A DNA stretch of 64,000 nucleotides, taken from the NCBI GenBank assembly GCA_016930375.1, contig JAFGGU010000005.1, forward strand, positions 50,806-114,805, in the 5' to 3' direction. The notes beneath the pieces are model-generated. The model was not told the DNA's origin. It did not search any database and saw only the letters and a program-made list of their open reading frames with translations. This document shows positions 27,082-37,500 of the stretch, in pieces; position 1 is the stretch's first letter, and every line of letters starts with the position of its first letter. Origin of the DNA: Bacteroidales bacterium (GTDB taxonomy: Bacteria > Bacteroidota > Bacteroidia > Bacteroidales > UBA10428). Made by a program: the position numbers and the translations under genes.

Positions 27082-29505
27082 TCAAAGAACCATCTTATTC
27101 ACCCCTGCTTTCAACTCAAATTCCTGACCTTTCCAAATAAACCTCCCGGCCACATCCCCCGGCAAATTGACCTCTACATTCCATTTACCCTTCACTTGTT
27201 CATATTTCACGGCAATCTTACCCGCGGGATGGGGCATTTCGCCACCGGCCTTCTGAAGGGTACCCAGATGAGGCTCTATTTTAACCCTTGAAAATCCGGG
27301 TGCATCCGTATCAATGCCCAGCACCATGCGGTAAAACTCGATATTCGGACTCGATCCCCAGGCATGGCAATCGGAACGCGCGGTATTGATATTGGAATCC
27401 TCAGCCCATGTTGTCATTCCCATGGCAATGTTCTCGAACCATTTATCGAGCAATTTCAGATAATCATTTCCCATGCCGGCCCTCAGGATAGCCAGGTGCA
27501 GGTAATATTTAAAGTAAATGGAGGCAGGAGCCAGGCCGGTTTCGTTCAGCAATTTGTTGGCCAGAACGGAAGCATCATTGACCGCTACCGTGCCGGTAAG
27601 TAAAGCCAGGATATTGGCATGTTGGGAGTAAAGATCCTTTTCCGGAGTATCGGCAAAAAGACCCATGGATGCGTTCCAGTATTTCTGCCTGATGGTTGAC
27701 ATAAGCTGCCCGGCCCTTTCCTGGTATTCCCTGGCGAAGGCTTCCATGCCCAGCTTCTCTTCCAGTTCAGCCGCGATCTGATAAGCCAGCAGCAACTGGA
27801 AATCAAGCACTGCGGAATTCCCATTGCTGCCGATCGGAGCTACACCTCCCGACCAGCCCTTCTGATCCTCAACCCAGTCGGTAAAATTCCAGTATGGAAC
27901 ATTTGCCAGTGAACCATCTGCCTGCTGGTACCCGTGGAAAAAATCCAGGACCTGTCGTGTTCCAACCAGTTTCTTCTTAATAAACTCACCATCTGGCCTG
28001 TACATCCAGTAATCATGCAGCATGCCAATATACCAGAGAGAAAAGGTAGGGATCAGCTGGGGTGAGAATGACGGGTGACGGCTTAATGTAGGACCTTCGG
28101 CGATCCGGGAATGGTCCATCAGGTTTATCGCGTTGCGCACCAGTCGGTCATCGCCACTGTTGTAATATGTGACCATAGCCTGGATACGGGAATCGCCGAT
28201 ATATTGCAGTTGCTCGTAGAACGGGCAGTCCATGTAGGTTTCAATGGCACAGAGACGGGCGGTTCGCCAGCCGATCTCAAGCACTTTCTGCAGTTCAGGT
28301 TGATCCGATTCAAACTTCGCCTTCAAAACAAAGGGATATCCGGTGAAAGTTCCGTAAAAGTCGTCCACGACAAAGGGCTCGCCTTTTGTCTCGATGTTGA
28401 TCAGAACATACCTGTAAGTACGCCAGTACAGGGGAGAAAAAACCTGGTGGTCTGTGCCGTCGGAGATCAGACTGTCTTTTCTTCCCAGGAAAATCTTATC
28501 CTTTACTTCATTCCGGTTACCTTTCCCGTTGATGGTGGCAGAACCCATGTAACCGCCCGTTTTTGTTCCGTACAACTGGGAGTTAGCAGGCACAAACAGC
28601 GCTTCGGCATATTTGATGCGTATTCCGGCATCCCTGCCCTTACTGAATTCAAAAGTGGGATAAGCGTTGGTGAGAAATCCCTGGTCCAGCAGGATGCTTG
28701 CCCTGGTGTTGGCTGGAATGGTAAAAGACGCCGCCTGAGCAGGGAAGGTCTCAGGTATTTTAATACTGGCTTCCCGGACACTTTGCAGCCGTTGTTTGGT
28801 AAACTCCATTTGCGGCAACGGCGAAGGCACCAGCATCCACCCGAACGCATCGCTGAGCCCTTTGGGCGATCCCCCTCTCCAAAAAGCCAAACCGGGTGAC
28901 TTCCAGGATGAATCATCGAAATCAACTTGATTCCAGTCTTTGATGTATTTATTCATATCGATGAATTCACCCGGACCCGTCACATAGTATCCGATGACCT
29001 CAGGTGACATAATGGGCTTATAACTGTCATCCCGGATGCACTTCCAGGAAGAGCCGGTATTAATCACAGATTCAGCAGGTGTATTGCCCTGCATAATAAA
29101 TCCCGTGCGCCAGGAGATCTGGGCCTCCGGACGAAGATCTCCCTCGTTCCATACTTTAGCTGCAATGATATTCTTTCCGGCGACCAAATAGGAAGCCAGG
29201 TCAACGGTTTCAAAGTTCCAGTAATACATATCACCACGGGCGGGCCCGACCGAAACAAGTTTTTCATTCACAAAAAGCTTGTAGCGGTTGTCGGCTGACA
29301 CATGCACTACAAATGAAGCCGGAACCGATTGCAGATCCAATGTCTTTCTGAACAGATATACCCCATAGCCATTGACTGGTTCATCCGGCACTGCTATCCA
29401 TCTGGCATTCCATTGCCTGGTAAGGATGTCTGGGGATATTGGGCTCTGTGAAAACAGAGTTGAAACGGATAGGATCATAAGAAAAAGAGGAATGAGGTTT
29501 TTCAT
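27082..29505 (-). CDS. Exported GH78-type alpha-L-rhamnosidase (divergent)
   Basis: 807 residues with signal peptide MKNLIPLFLMILSVSTLFSQ. An N-terminal jelly roll (SADNRYKLFVNEKLVSVGPARGD) and a further sandwich precede the six-hairpin (alpha/alpha)6 barrel. The barrel begins with YMDCPFYEQLQYIGDSRIQ near residue 425, a variant of the GH78 general-acid motif DCPxRxExxGWxGD. The second catalytic Glu region is TTWAEDSN near 700. It should remove L-rhamnose from oligosaccharides, though the variant motif leaves room for another alpha-linked sugar. It lies between two copies of a four-hairpin repeat, in the same direction as the other hydrolases. Confidence 0.86.
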   Translation of the reverse strand: MKNLIPLFLMILSVSTLFSQSPISPDILTRQWNARWIAVPDEPVNGYGVYLFRKTLDLQSVPASFVVHVSADNRYKLFVNEKLVSVGPARGDMYYWNFETVDLASYLVAGKNIIAAKVWNEGDLRPEAQISWRTGFIMQGNTPAESVINTGSSWKCIRDDSYKPIMSPEVIGYYVTGPGEFIDMNKYIKDWNQVDFDDSSWKSPGLAFWRGGSPKGLSDAFGWMLVPSPLPQMEFTKQRLQSVREASIKIPETFPAQAASFTIPANTRASILLDQGFLTNAYPTFEFSKGRDAGIRIKYAEALFVPANSQLYGTKTGGYMGSATINGKGNRNEVKDKIFLGRKDSLISDGTDHQVFSPLYWRTYRYVLINIETKGEPFVVDDFYGTFTGYPFVLKAKFESDQPELQKVLEIGWRTARLCAIETYMDCPFYEQLQYIGDSRIQAMVTYYNSGDDRLVRNAINLMDHSRIAEGPTLSRHPSFSPQLIPTFSLWYIGMLHDYWMYRPDGEFIKKKLVGTRQVLDFFHGYQQADGSLANVPYWNFTDWVEDQKGWSGGVAPIGSNGNSAVLDFQLLLAYQIAAELEEKLGMEAFAREYQERAGQLMSTIRQKYWNASMGLFADTPEKDLYSQHANILALLTGTVAVNDASVLANKLLNETGLAPASIYFKYYLHLAILRAGMGNDYLKLLDKWFENIAMGMTTWAEDSNINTARSDCHAWGSSPNIEFYRMVLGIDTDAPGFSRVKIEPHLGTLQKAGGEMPHPAGKIAVKYEQVKGKWNVEVNLPGDVAGRFIWKGQEFELKAGVNKMVL

Positions 29506-29528
29506 GGTATGCTTATTTTTATAAAATT

Positions 29529-29686
29529 ATTCAACCTCTACAAGGTTGATGATACTCGATTATTTCTTTATTTCTAAAATAATTCAACCTCTACGAGGTT
29601 GTACTGTCAGCATAATCCTCGTAGAGGATTAATTATTGTAGAAGAGCCATAACACATAATAATATCAACCTTGTAGAGGTTGAATT
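29529..29686. repeat. Four-hairpin REP-like element, copy B
   Basis: Same symmetric order as copy A: TTCAACCTCTACAAGGTTGA, AACCTCTACGAGGTT, AATCCTCGTAGAGGATT, TCAACCTTGTAGAGGTTGA. It lies between the two GH78 genes. The last hairpin ends 7 bases before the stop of the upstream GH78 gene. Confidence 0.82.
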
Positions 29687-29693
29687 ATAATTC

Positions 29694-32390
29694 TTATCTT
29701 GTAAACCTGTACCTCCCCGATCCCACCTTCAGCACCACCCAGCCATCCCTGGCTTCAACAACCTGAATATCTTTGACATCGGGCAAGGGCTTTCCTCCTT
29801 CAGTCACCTTTGACAACTCCTCCGAGGGCACAAACACCGTTGCAGTTGTATTTACAGGCACTTCAATATCAAGCGTAAGTTTTTCGCCTTCCACCTTCCA
29901 GCTGCTGCTGAGCTTCCCGTAATAGGTATCCAGACTGGCAGCGGCGCTGTTAAAACCACCGCCGATATGCGGCATGATGCGGCTGTGTTTATATCCCACC
30001 CCGTCCTCGTAGGTATCCACACCGGCCATCACCCGGTACATCCAATCCCCAATGGCGCCATAGGCATAATGATTGAATGAATTCATACCCGGAGTCTGAA
30101 AAGTACTGTCGGGTTTTTGCCCGTCCCACCTTTCCCAGATGGTGGTTGCGCCCATGGTGACCGGATACAGCCATGAAGGATAGGTTTTCTGCAGCAACAA
30201 CTGGTAGGCAATGTCGGTGTAACCAAAGCGGGTAAGAACATGGCAAAGGTAGGGCGTACCCAGAAATCCTGTGGTCAGATGCGTTCCATAGCTCTTCACA
30301 TTTTCAGCCAGCCTGTCGGATGCCTGTTGGCGAAGCTCTTCGGGAAGCATATCAAAATTCAGGGCCAGCACATAGGCTGTTTGGGTACCCGAAACCAGTC
30401 GGCCATTCGGCGTCATATACTCCTTCAGGAAGGCGTCCTTGATCTTTTGCAGAAGAAGATTGTAGAACGCAACATCATCTTTCTTTCCCAGCACTTCAGC
30501 AGCTTTGATGAGCAATTGCGTGGAATGGGCATAAAAACACTGGGCGATCAGGTATTTATCCGTAACCGCTGCACGGCCGTCATTGTCATCATCGGGACGG
30601 TAAAAAAGCCAGTCCCCAAAATGAAAACCTGTATTCCACAAATCATTTTTAGCAATTTTCCGGATGCTTTCAACGTATGCTTTCATGGAGTTATACTGCT
30701 GCTCCAGCAACTGTTTATCACCATAAACCAGGTACATGTTCCAAGGAACAATGGTAGCCACATCAGCCCATCCGGTGCTATTAACAGAGCTTGTGCCCAG
30801 GACATTGGGAATGACAAAAGGCACCCGGCCTTCGACCTGGTCGGCTTCCACATCGCGCAGCCATTTGGCAAAGAAACTGTTTACATTCATATTGTATGCG
30901 GCTGTGCGTGAAAAAACCTGTGCATCACCGGTCCATCCCAGCCGTTCATCCCTTTGCGGACAGTCAGTGGGTACGTCCAGGAAATTGCCTTTCTGACCCC
31001 ATTGAATGTTATGCTGCAACTGGTTAATCAAGGGTTCAGAACTGGTGAAGGTTCCCGTAGGCTTCATATCGGAATACAAGGCCACTGCAGTAAAGTTCTC
31101 AGGCCTGATCTCTCCGGGATACCCTTCGATCTTTACATACCGGAATCCCTGCCACGTGAAATGGGGTTCGAAAACCTCGGTGCCGGCGCCTTTAAGAATA
31201 TAGGTATTTTGCGCCTTGGCCTGCCGAAGGTTCTCGGTATAAAAATTTCCGGCTTTGTCAAGCACTTCGGCGTGGGACAGAACTACTTTGTCACCTGACT
31301 TTCCCGTAACCTTCATTTGTACCCACCCTACAAGGTTCTGTCCGAAATCAATCACCTGTTCTCCAGCAGGGGTTTTGAATATTTTTACCGGTACAAAGGT
31401 CTCCTTTTTTCTAACCGGCTCATTCCAGGTAGCCACCAGCACATCCATCGGATGATTGGCTGGTTTAACCTTTCCCCAGCTGCTGTCGTCATATCCGGGA
31501 AGGGTCCATCCGCTTTTTTCGAGCCGGGCATCGATGGTTTCACCATTGTAAATCTCTGAATACCTTATGGAACCAGTGGATGATTTCCATGTTTCATCCG
31601 AAATGATGCTTTCCGATGTTCCATCGCTGTAAGTTATATCAACCTGGCAAAGCAGGGCTACATCCTTGCCATATACGTTAATATTGTTGGCATACCCGAT
31701 AATGCCCCTGTACCAGCCGTTGCCAAGGGTTATGCCCAGGGCATTGCCGCCTGATTTAAGCAGGGATGTAACATCGTACACCTGGTATTGAAGTCGTTTT
31801 TTATAGGCAGTCCATCCCGGTGTCAGATAGGCATCACCAATTCTCTGTCCGTTCAGCATGGCCTCGTACATACCATGGGCTGTAATATAAGCGGTTGCCG
31901 AAGCCACTTTTTTACCGATTGTAAATTGTTTACGCATCAGCGGACTGGGCCGTAAAGCCAGGTCTTCCGCATCAGCCGGTTCAATCCATTTGGCTTTCCA
32001 GTCGCCGGCATTCAGCAACGCCATCTGAAATGAAGCAGGCTGAGCCCATGCTGAGGCCTTCCCCCCATTGTCCCAAACCCTCACCTGCCAGCTGTATTTC
32101 TTACCTGATTCCAGCGGAGAACCTGCATAGGGCACATGAACCGATTGTGCGGAAAGCACTTTTCCGCTGGTCCACACGACCTTTTTGCCTGACAGGACTT
32201 TGATTTCGTAAGCAGACTGGCTTACATTCCGTTTTTCTGACATAAGCTGCCAGGTGAAACGGGGTTGGACGGCATCCAGACCCACCGGATCCGAAAGGTT
32301 TTCTGTAAGCAGGTTTTTCACGCTTACCTGTCCCGCAGCCATCATGCACATAACCTGAAAGGACAGCAAAAAAGCAGTTAATTTTTTCAT
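29694..32390 (-). CDS. GH78 alpha-L-rhamnosidase
   Basis: 898-residue exported enzyme with a signal peptide ending AAGQ. Domains in order: Fn3-like N-terminus (VGLDAVQPRFTWQL), two rhamnosidase sandwiches (ITAHGMYEAMLNGQRIGDAYLTPG), the (alpha/alpha)6 barrel and a C-terminal sandwich. The canonical GH78 motif PTDCPQRDERLGWTGDAQVF lies near residue 480, and GATTIWERWDG near 745 carries the second catalytic Glu. It hydrolyses terminal alpha-L-rhamnose. It is the first gene of the minus-strand hydrolase operon, divergent from the ECF sigma gene, and so probably shares the regulatory region at 32391-32572. Confidence 0.96.
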   Translation of the reverse strand: MKKLTAFLLSFQVMCMMAAGQVSVKNLLTENLSDPVGLDAVQPRFTWQLMSEKRNVSQSAYEIKVLSGKKVVWTSGKVLSAQSVHVPYAGSPLESGKKYSWQVRVWDNGGKASAWAQPASFQMALLNAGDWKAKWIEPADAEDLALRPSPLMRKQFTIGKKVASATAYITAHGMYEAMLNGQRIGDAYLTPGWTAYKKRLQYQVYDVTSLLKSGGNALGITLGNGWYRGIIGYANNINVYGKDVALLCQVDITYSDGTSESIISDETWKSSTGSIRYSEIYNGETIDARLEKSGWTLPGYDDSSWGKVKPANHPMDVLVATWNEPVRKKETFVPVKIFKTPAGEQVIDFGQNLVGWVQMKVTGKSGDKVVLSHAEVLDKAGNFYTENLRQAKAQNTYILKGAGTEVFEPHFTWQGFRYVKIEGYPGEIRPENFTAVALYSDMKPTGTFTSSEPLINQLQHNIQWGQKGNFLDVPTDCPQRDERLGWTGDAQVFSRTAAYNMNVNSFFAKWLRDVEADQVEGRVPFVIPNVLGTSSVNSTGWADVATIVPWNMYLVYGDKQLLEQQYNSMKAYVESIRKIAKNDLWNTGFHFGDWLFYRPDDDNDGRAAVTDKYLIAQCFYAHSTQLLIKAAEVLGKKDDVAFYNLLLQKIKDAFLKEYMTPNGRLVSGTQTAYVLALNFDMLPEELRQQASDRLAENVKSYGTHLTTGFLGTPYLCHVLTRFGYTDIAYQLLLQKTYPSWLYPVTMGATTIWERWDGQKPDSTFQTPGMNSFNHYAYGAIGDWMYRVMAGVDTYEDGVGYKHSRIMPHIGGGFNSAAASLDTYYGKLSSSWKVEGEKLTLDIEVPVNTTATVFVPSEELSKVTEGGKPLPDVKDIQVVEARDGWVVLKVGSGRYRFTR

Positions 32391-32531
32391 GGCAGTTATA
32401 TAGAATGGTTTAATGATTTGAAAGTCCAGGATATATTTCGTTTACTCAAACCTATGAAAAAATTGAGAGGTTTTCAATATGTTTTTTGGGTATTGTTTTA
32501 TATAAAATGATATTTTCAGAAAGTCATACGC

Positions 32532-32555
32532 TACTTTTAAAGTATTTTATACTTT
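32532..32555. promoter_or_regulatory. Overlapping palindromes, candidate AraR-type operator of the PUL
   Basis: TACTTT-T-AAAGTA (32532-32544) overlaps AAAGTA-TTTTA-TACTTT (32539-32555), giving three half-sites 17 bases before the ATG at 32573. The second palindrome matches the araR upstream repeat at 16 of 17 positions. TACTTTAG overlaps it and is one base off the -7 promoter consensus. A further palindrome, TTTTATATAAAA, lies at 32496-32507. The site could serve both the sigma gene and the divergent rhamnosidase operon. Confidence 0.5.
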
Positions 32556-32572
32556 AGTCACCGCTTTTGGTA

Positions 32573-33145
32573 ATGGCTGCAATGGAAGAAACTTTCAGAA
32601 TTGATGTTGACAGAATCAGGAAAGGTGATGAAAATGCCTTTGAAAAGGTCTTCCATGCCTATTTCGAAAGGATTTGTTGCTTTGCAAGAGAATATGTCTG
32701 TGACTGGGAAGTTGCCCGGGAACTCGCCCAGGAAGCATTTATCAGATTATGGGAAATAAGGGACAATCTCGATGATGGATCGGACATACCGGCATTGCTG
32801 TTTACCATCACCCGCAACAACGCGTTAAATTATATGAAACACCTGACCGTACGGCAAAAATACAGTGATTACACCAAACAACAACATCTTGAATCGCAAT
32901 TGAATCTGATAGCCCTGTCTGATTTACAGGTTGACATTCTTTTCAGGAATGACATGCAAAAAGCAATTCATCAGGCAGTTGATGAACTTCCGGATCGATG
33001 CAAAGAAGTCTTCATCATGAGTCGGCATCTCGGAATGAGTTATAAAGAGATTGCACAGAAATTAAAGATATCCGGTAAGACCGTTGAAAACCATATATCT
33101 GAAGCATTAAAGAGACTTCGTCTCAAAATAAAGCAGAATATGTAA
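32573..33145 (+). CDS. ECF RNA polymerase sigma factor (Bacteroidetes sigma-70 family)
   Basis: 190 residues with region 2 (AFEKVFHAYFERICCFAREYVCDWEVARELAQEAFIRLWE is split across helices 2.1-2.4) and region 4 ending in the helix-turn-helix SYKEIAQKLKISGKTVENHI. The track uses a TTG at 32567; ATG at 32573 or 32582 is more likely. With the FecR protein and an STN-containing SusC downstream it forms the usual trans-envelope signalling set: substrate binding at SusC releases the sigma factor, which turns on the susCD promoter. Confidence 0.94.
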   Translation: MAAMEETFRIDVDRIRKGDENAFEKVFHAYFERICCFAREYVCDWEVARELAQEAFIRLWEIRDNLDDGSDIPALLFTITRNNALNYMKHLTVRQKYSDYTKQQHLESQLNLIALSDLQVDILFRNDMQKAIHQAVDELPDRCKEVFIMSRHLGMSYKEIAQKLKISGKTVENHISEALKRLRLKIKQNM

Positions 33146-33148
33146 ATG

Positions 33149-33173
33149 TAAGTAATTGTATACCTATTACTTA
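33149..33173 (+). promoter_or_regulatory. Hairpin between sigma and anti-sigma genes
   Basis: Perfect 8-bp inverted repeat TAAGTAAT / ATTACTTA with a 9-base loop, starting 4 bases after the sigma stop. No T tract follows. It may tune expression of fecR relative to sigma; nothing else is seen in this 152-base gap apart from an AAGGA sequence before the fecR ATG. Confidence 0.4.
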
Positions 33174-33297
33174 TAGCCTAATCAAATCTTCTTCTCGAAA
33201 TAAGCAATATTCTTCTAGGGGTATCCCAAGGAAAGGTTGTTATTCTTATAACATGATTTAATAAGGAAGGTAAGTTTATAATTAAGAAGGATGTGTT

Positions 33298-34383
33298 ATG
33301 AATGAATCACTTATTTACAGGTATTTAAATGGTGAACTGGAGGAAAAGGAATGCCTGGAGTTGCTCGATTGGGTGAATGCGAATGAAACCAACCGCAAGA
33401 CCTTCACAGATATAAAGAATGTTTGGATTTCTGCTGCCAAACCTGAACAGATGACACAGGCAGAATTAAAAACGGAATTCGGAAGACTGACAGCCAGAAT
33501 TGCAAACAAGGATAACCTGTCCGGGTCCGTCTCCATTCAGGCGAAAACCAAGCACTCCATAGGGTATTATCTTTTACGTATTGCAGCAGTTTTACTTTTT
33601 ATCTATGGTACCGGTATCACCTATATTTACCTGGATGACAATGATAATCAGGAGTATTATGATATTTATACCAGGAGAGGTGAAAAATCACAACTGGTGT
33701 TATCCGATGGCACAAAAATATGGATCAATTCGGATTCTCATTTGCGTTATCCAACCAACATGGACAAAAGCAAAGTTATCGTTCAACTGGAAGGGGAAGC
33801 TTATTTTGATGTAGCCAAAATGAAAAGCAGGAAATTTGTTGTAAGGACTTCCGATGTGGACATTACTGCACTGGGTACTAGCTTTAACGTCAAGTCTTAC
33901 CAGGAAGAAGGTACCGTTGAAACCACGCTGGAAGAAGGAAAAATACAGATTACGGATGCCAAAGGCGCTGAAAATCTGCGTAAGTCCCTGGTTATTCTTC
34001 CGAATCAGCGGGTTACCATTTATACAAATCCTGAAGCTGAAATAGGACCTGCGGAAAGGGATGAATCTGAAGGCGGTGACAGAGTCCGTATTGAAGAAAT
34101 TGAATCAACCGATGTATTCATCCAGAAGCAAGCCAATACATCCATCTATACTTCATGGAAAGACGGACTGCTCCAGTTCAGGAAAGTACGATTTGAGGAT
34201 CTGGCGCTGTTACTTGAACGATGGTATGATATTTCCATTGAGATCAACGATGAAGCCATCAGGGACTGGCGTTATACAGGCACCTTCGACAAGGAAACCA
34301 TTGAACAGGCACTCCATGCCCTGAGTATGTCGATGCCATTTAGTTACACCATAGTTAAGAACCAGGTGGCCATTAACAAATAA
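33298..34383 (+). CDS. FecR-family anti-sigma factor
   Basis: 361 residues. A cytoplasmic N-terminal domain (ECLELLDWVNANETNRKTF) that binds the sigma factor is followed by one transmembrane helix near residues 85-107 (YYLLRIAAVLLFIYGTGITYIYL). Next come the periplasmic FecR domain (YTRRGEKSQLVLSDGTKIWINSDSHLRYP) and a C-terminal STN-like/DUF4974 domain (VRFEDLALLLERWYDISIEI). It should hold the preceding ECF sigma at the membrane until SusC signals through its STN domain. Confidence 0.93.
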   Translation: MNESLIYRYLNGELEEKECLELLDWVNANETNRKTFTDIKNVWISAAKPEQMTQAELKTEFGRLTARIANKDNLSGSVSIQAKTKHSIGYYLLRIAAVLLFIYGTGITYIYLDDNDNQEYYDIYTRRGEKSQLVLSDGTKIWINSDSHLRYPTNMDKSKVIVQLEGEAYFDVAKMKSRKFVVRTSDVDITALGTSFNVKSYQEEGTVETTLEEGKIQITDAKGAENLRKSLVILPNQRVTIYTNPEAEIGPAERDESEGGDRVRIEEIESTDVFIQKQANTSIYTSWKDGLLQFRKVRFEDLALLLERWYDISIEINDEAIRDWRYTGTFDKETIEQALHALSMSMPFSYTIVKNQVAINK

Positions 34384-34441
34384 GAATTGAATGCTCATAA
34401 AAACAGGAATGCCTATGGGAATATATAAGAATTAAAAACAA

Positions 34442-34471
34442 TACCGGGAAATGTTGGCGCATTCCCCGGTA
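34442..34471 (+). promoter_or_regulatory. Stem-loop in the leader upstream of susC
   Basis: TACCGGG-a-AATG pairs with CATT-c-CCCGGTA around TTGGCG, an 11-bp stem with one mismatch. A smaller CCGC...GCGG hairpin follows near 34486. With no T tract it may be a leader structure rather than a terminator. It lies 70 bases before the susC ATG. Confidence 0.4.
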
Positions 34472-34539
34472 AGCAAAATGTCAACCGCTGACAAGGCGGA
34501 TGAAAACGGTTTATTGTCTAACTATAATCGAACAAATTT

Positions 34540-37500
34540 ATGAAAAAAAAGAGAATTCTCACGCTCTTTGAATCCAAAGACCTAATTAAACTATTGATAG
34601 CCATGAAATTCATCTTCATGCTTTTGCTTTTGACCACCGTACAGGTATTTGCAACAGCCTATTCTCAATCCGCAAAACTGAGCTTTGAAATCAGAAATTC
34701 AACCATTGAGGATGCTTTCAGGGTAATTGAAAGCCAAAGCGATTTTAAATTCCTGTATCATGAAGAACTCATAAAGAACAGAAGAATTGCCAGTTTTAAT
34801 GTTGAAAATGAGGCCATTGAAAAAGTTCTGGATGATCTTTTAACGGGTACCGACAATACCTATACTATACTGGAGAACAATCTCATAGTAATTACCCCAA
34901 AAAACATCACCATCCGGCAGGAAAGCAAGGTAACAGGGACAGTTTTTGATGCTGCGACCGGAGAACCGCTGCCAGGTGTGAATATTCTCATCGAGGGAAC
35001 TCTGCAGGGCGTCACCACGGATGTCGATGGCAAATACTCGATTGAAGTTCCCGGCTCGGCAGCTGTACTGGTATTTTCCTATGTGGGCTACATGACACAA
35101 AAGGTGAATGTCACCGGTCCTACCGTGATTGATATAAAATTAGCCGCAGATTATACTACACTTCAAGAGGTAGTAGTTGTGGGATACGGCACCCAAAAGA
35201 AAGTGAATATGACCGGCTCGGTTTCCACTGTCAAATTTGATGAGAGCCTGGATAACCGGCCCATTACCAATGCATCCCAGGCTCTTGGTGGGGAAGTCAC
35301 CGGCGTGTGGGTCAGCCAGAATTCCGGAAAACCGGGCAGTGATGGCGCCCAACTGCGTGTACGCGGCTGGGGTACCCTGAATAATTCAGAACCTCTGGTA
35401 ATTATTGACGGGGTTGAGGGAACATTCAGCCAGCTTAATCCCAATGACATTGAAAGCATCTCCATTTTAAAAGACGCTGCCAGTGCTGCCATTTATGGAT
35501 CCAAAGCAGCCAACGGCGTCATCCTGATCACCACCAAATCGGGCAAGCTCAACGAGAAAATGGAGATCAGCCTCTCTTCCTATTATGGTGTTCAGACGCT
35601 TGGCAGAAGATATGATGTAATCAACAACAGTGCCGAAAGTATGGAATTATACAACCAGGCACTGATCAATGACGGATCAAGTCCCTATTATCCGGATTAT
35701 TTAATCGATGCCTTTAAAAACGGAAATGATTCTTACAAATATCCCAATACCGATTGGTTTAAGGAATTGTTCGAACCAGCCGCCATACAGGAACATAATT
35801 TATCCATTATGGGTGGTTCAGCACAAACATCCTCCTTCCTCTCATTTAATTATCTGAACCAGGATGGGATGGTCCCCAACACGAATTCCAAACGTTACGG
35901 GATCAGGGCCAACATAGAATCCGATTTGAAGAAATGGCTTAAAATCGGTGGACGAATGAATTACATTCACAAAGTTTCTGAAGAACCTTACGCCGATGTC
36001 ACCTATGGTTCTTTGGGGCGTGTTTTTGAAATGCTGGGCGGTGCACCCCCGTTTATTGCGCCTTACACCAGTGACGGCCGTTATGGTTCGTCGCAGGCTA
36101 TCGATAACGCAGGCACGCTGCTGTATGATAACCGTAATCCATTGATAGATGCAGCCAACGGACTTACCTCCTATGAGGAGAACTTTCTCAGTGTGAATGC
36201 CACAGCCGAGATCAAATTCCTGGAAAGCTTATCGCTGAAAACCACCTTCGCCTCCACCGGCAATTGGAACCTTACGGATCTTTTCAACGAAAGTATTTTT
36301 GGTTACACCGATGCTGGTGTACCGACCATAACAAAGAACTATAACCGGGAAGGACTCGAAATCGGAAGGAGACATACCAACAGCATCAACAACAACCTGT
36401 TTGCAACCTTAAACTACAACAAGACCTTCGGTAGCGTACATGACATTTCTGCCATCGTTGGCGCACAGATCGAAAGCCTGGTGATCAAAAACCAATACTC
36501 ACGCAGGACATCTCCCCCGAAAGAAGGCCTGACCCAGGTGGATGCCGGCACCTCAGGTATTGTAGCGGATGGCAACATGAATGGGGTAAGGATGCTGTCG
36601 TACTTCGGCCGTATCAACTACTCCCTGGCAGACAAGTATCTCCTGGAAGCCAATATCAGAGCCGATGCTTCCTCACGTTTTAAGGAAGGCAGCCGTTGGG
36701 GGATCTTTCCGGGATTTTCAGCCGGATGGAGACTGGTAGATGAACCATTCATCAGAAATCTGAACCTTTTTTCGAACCTGAAACTCAGAGCTTCCTGGGG
36801 TCAACTCGGAAACCAGAACATTGCCGGGTACTGGCCTTATCTGACGGTCATTACCCAGAATAACACACAGAGCTACAGCTCCGGAGGCGCTTTCATACCG
36901 GGAGCAGGTGTTACAGCGCTGGTGGATGAAGATATCACCTGGGAAACCACCACCACCCTTGATTTTGGTATGGATGTGGGTCTCATGAACAACAAGCTCA
37001 ATATTGAGGCTGACTATTTTCACAAAATCACCACCGATATCATTGTTCAGCTGCCCATCCCGAGGATGATGGGTGAAATAACCGCTCCTTATGAGAATGT
37101 CGGTGAAATGGTAAATAATGGCTTTGAATTTATTGTCAATTACAGCAACCAGGTTACTGATCGGGACAAATTCGGATACAGCATTGGAGGAAATTTTACC
37201 CTCATTGATAATGAAGTCACCAAATTCCAGGGCGGTAAATCCCCCGACCAGCTGTACCTGATCCGGGAAGGATATTCCTTCCGGACCTTGTATGGATATA
37301 AAGCTGTAGGAATATACCAGTCGGATGATGAAGCAGCAGCGCATATGAGCGCCAACAGCTTTAAACCCAAGGCAGGTCACCTGAAGTTTGAGGACCGCAA
37401 CAAGGATGGCAAACTGGGTTTCGAGGACAAGCAGGAACTCGGCAATACCATTCCGAAATTCACCTACGGGATTTCCTCCAGTCTCCGGTACAAAGGATTT

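Noticed and set aside
28111-28899. 262-aa plus-strand ORF (also 30240-30911)
   Set aside because: Antisense shadows of the GH78 genes.
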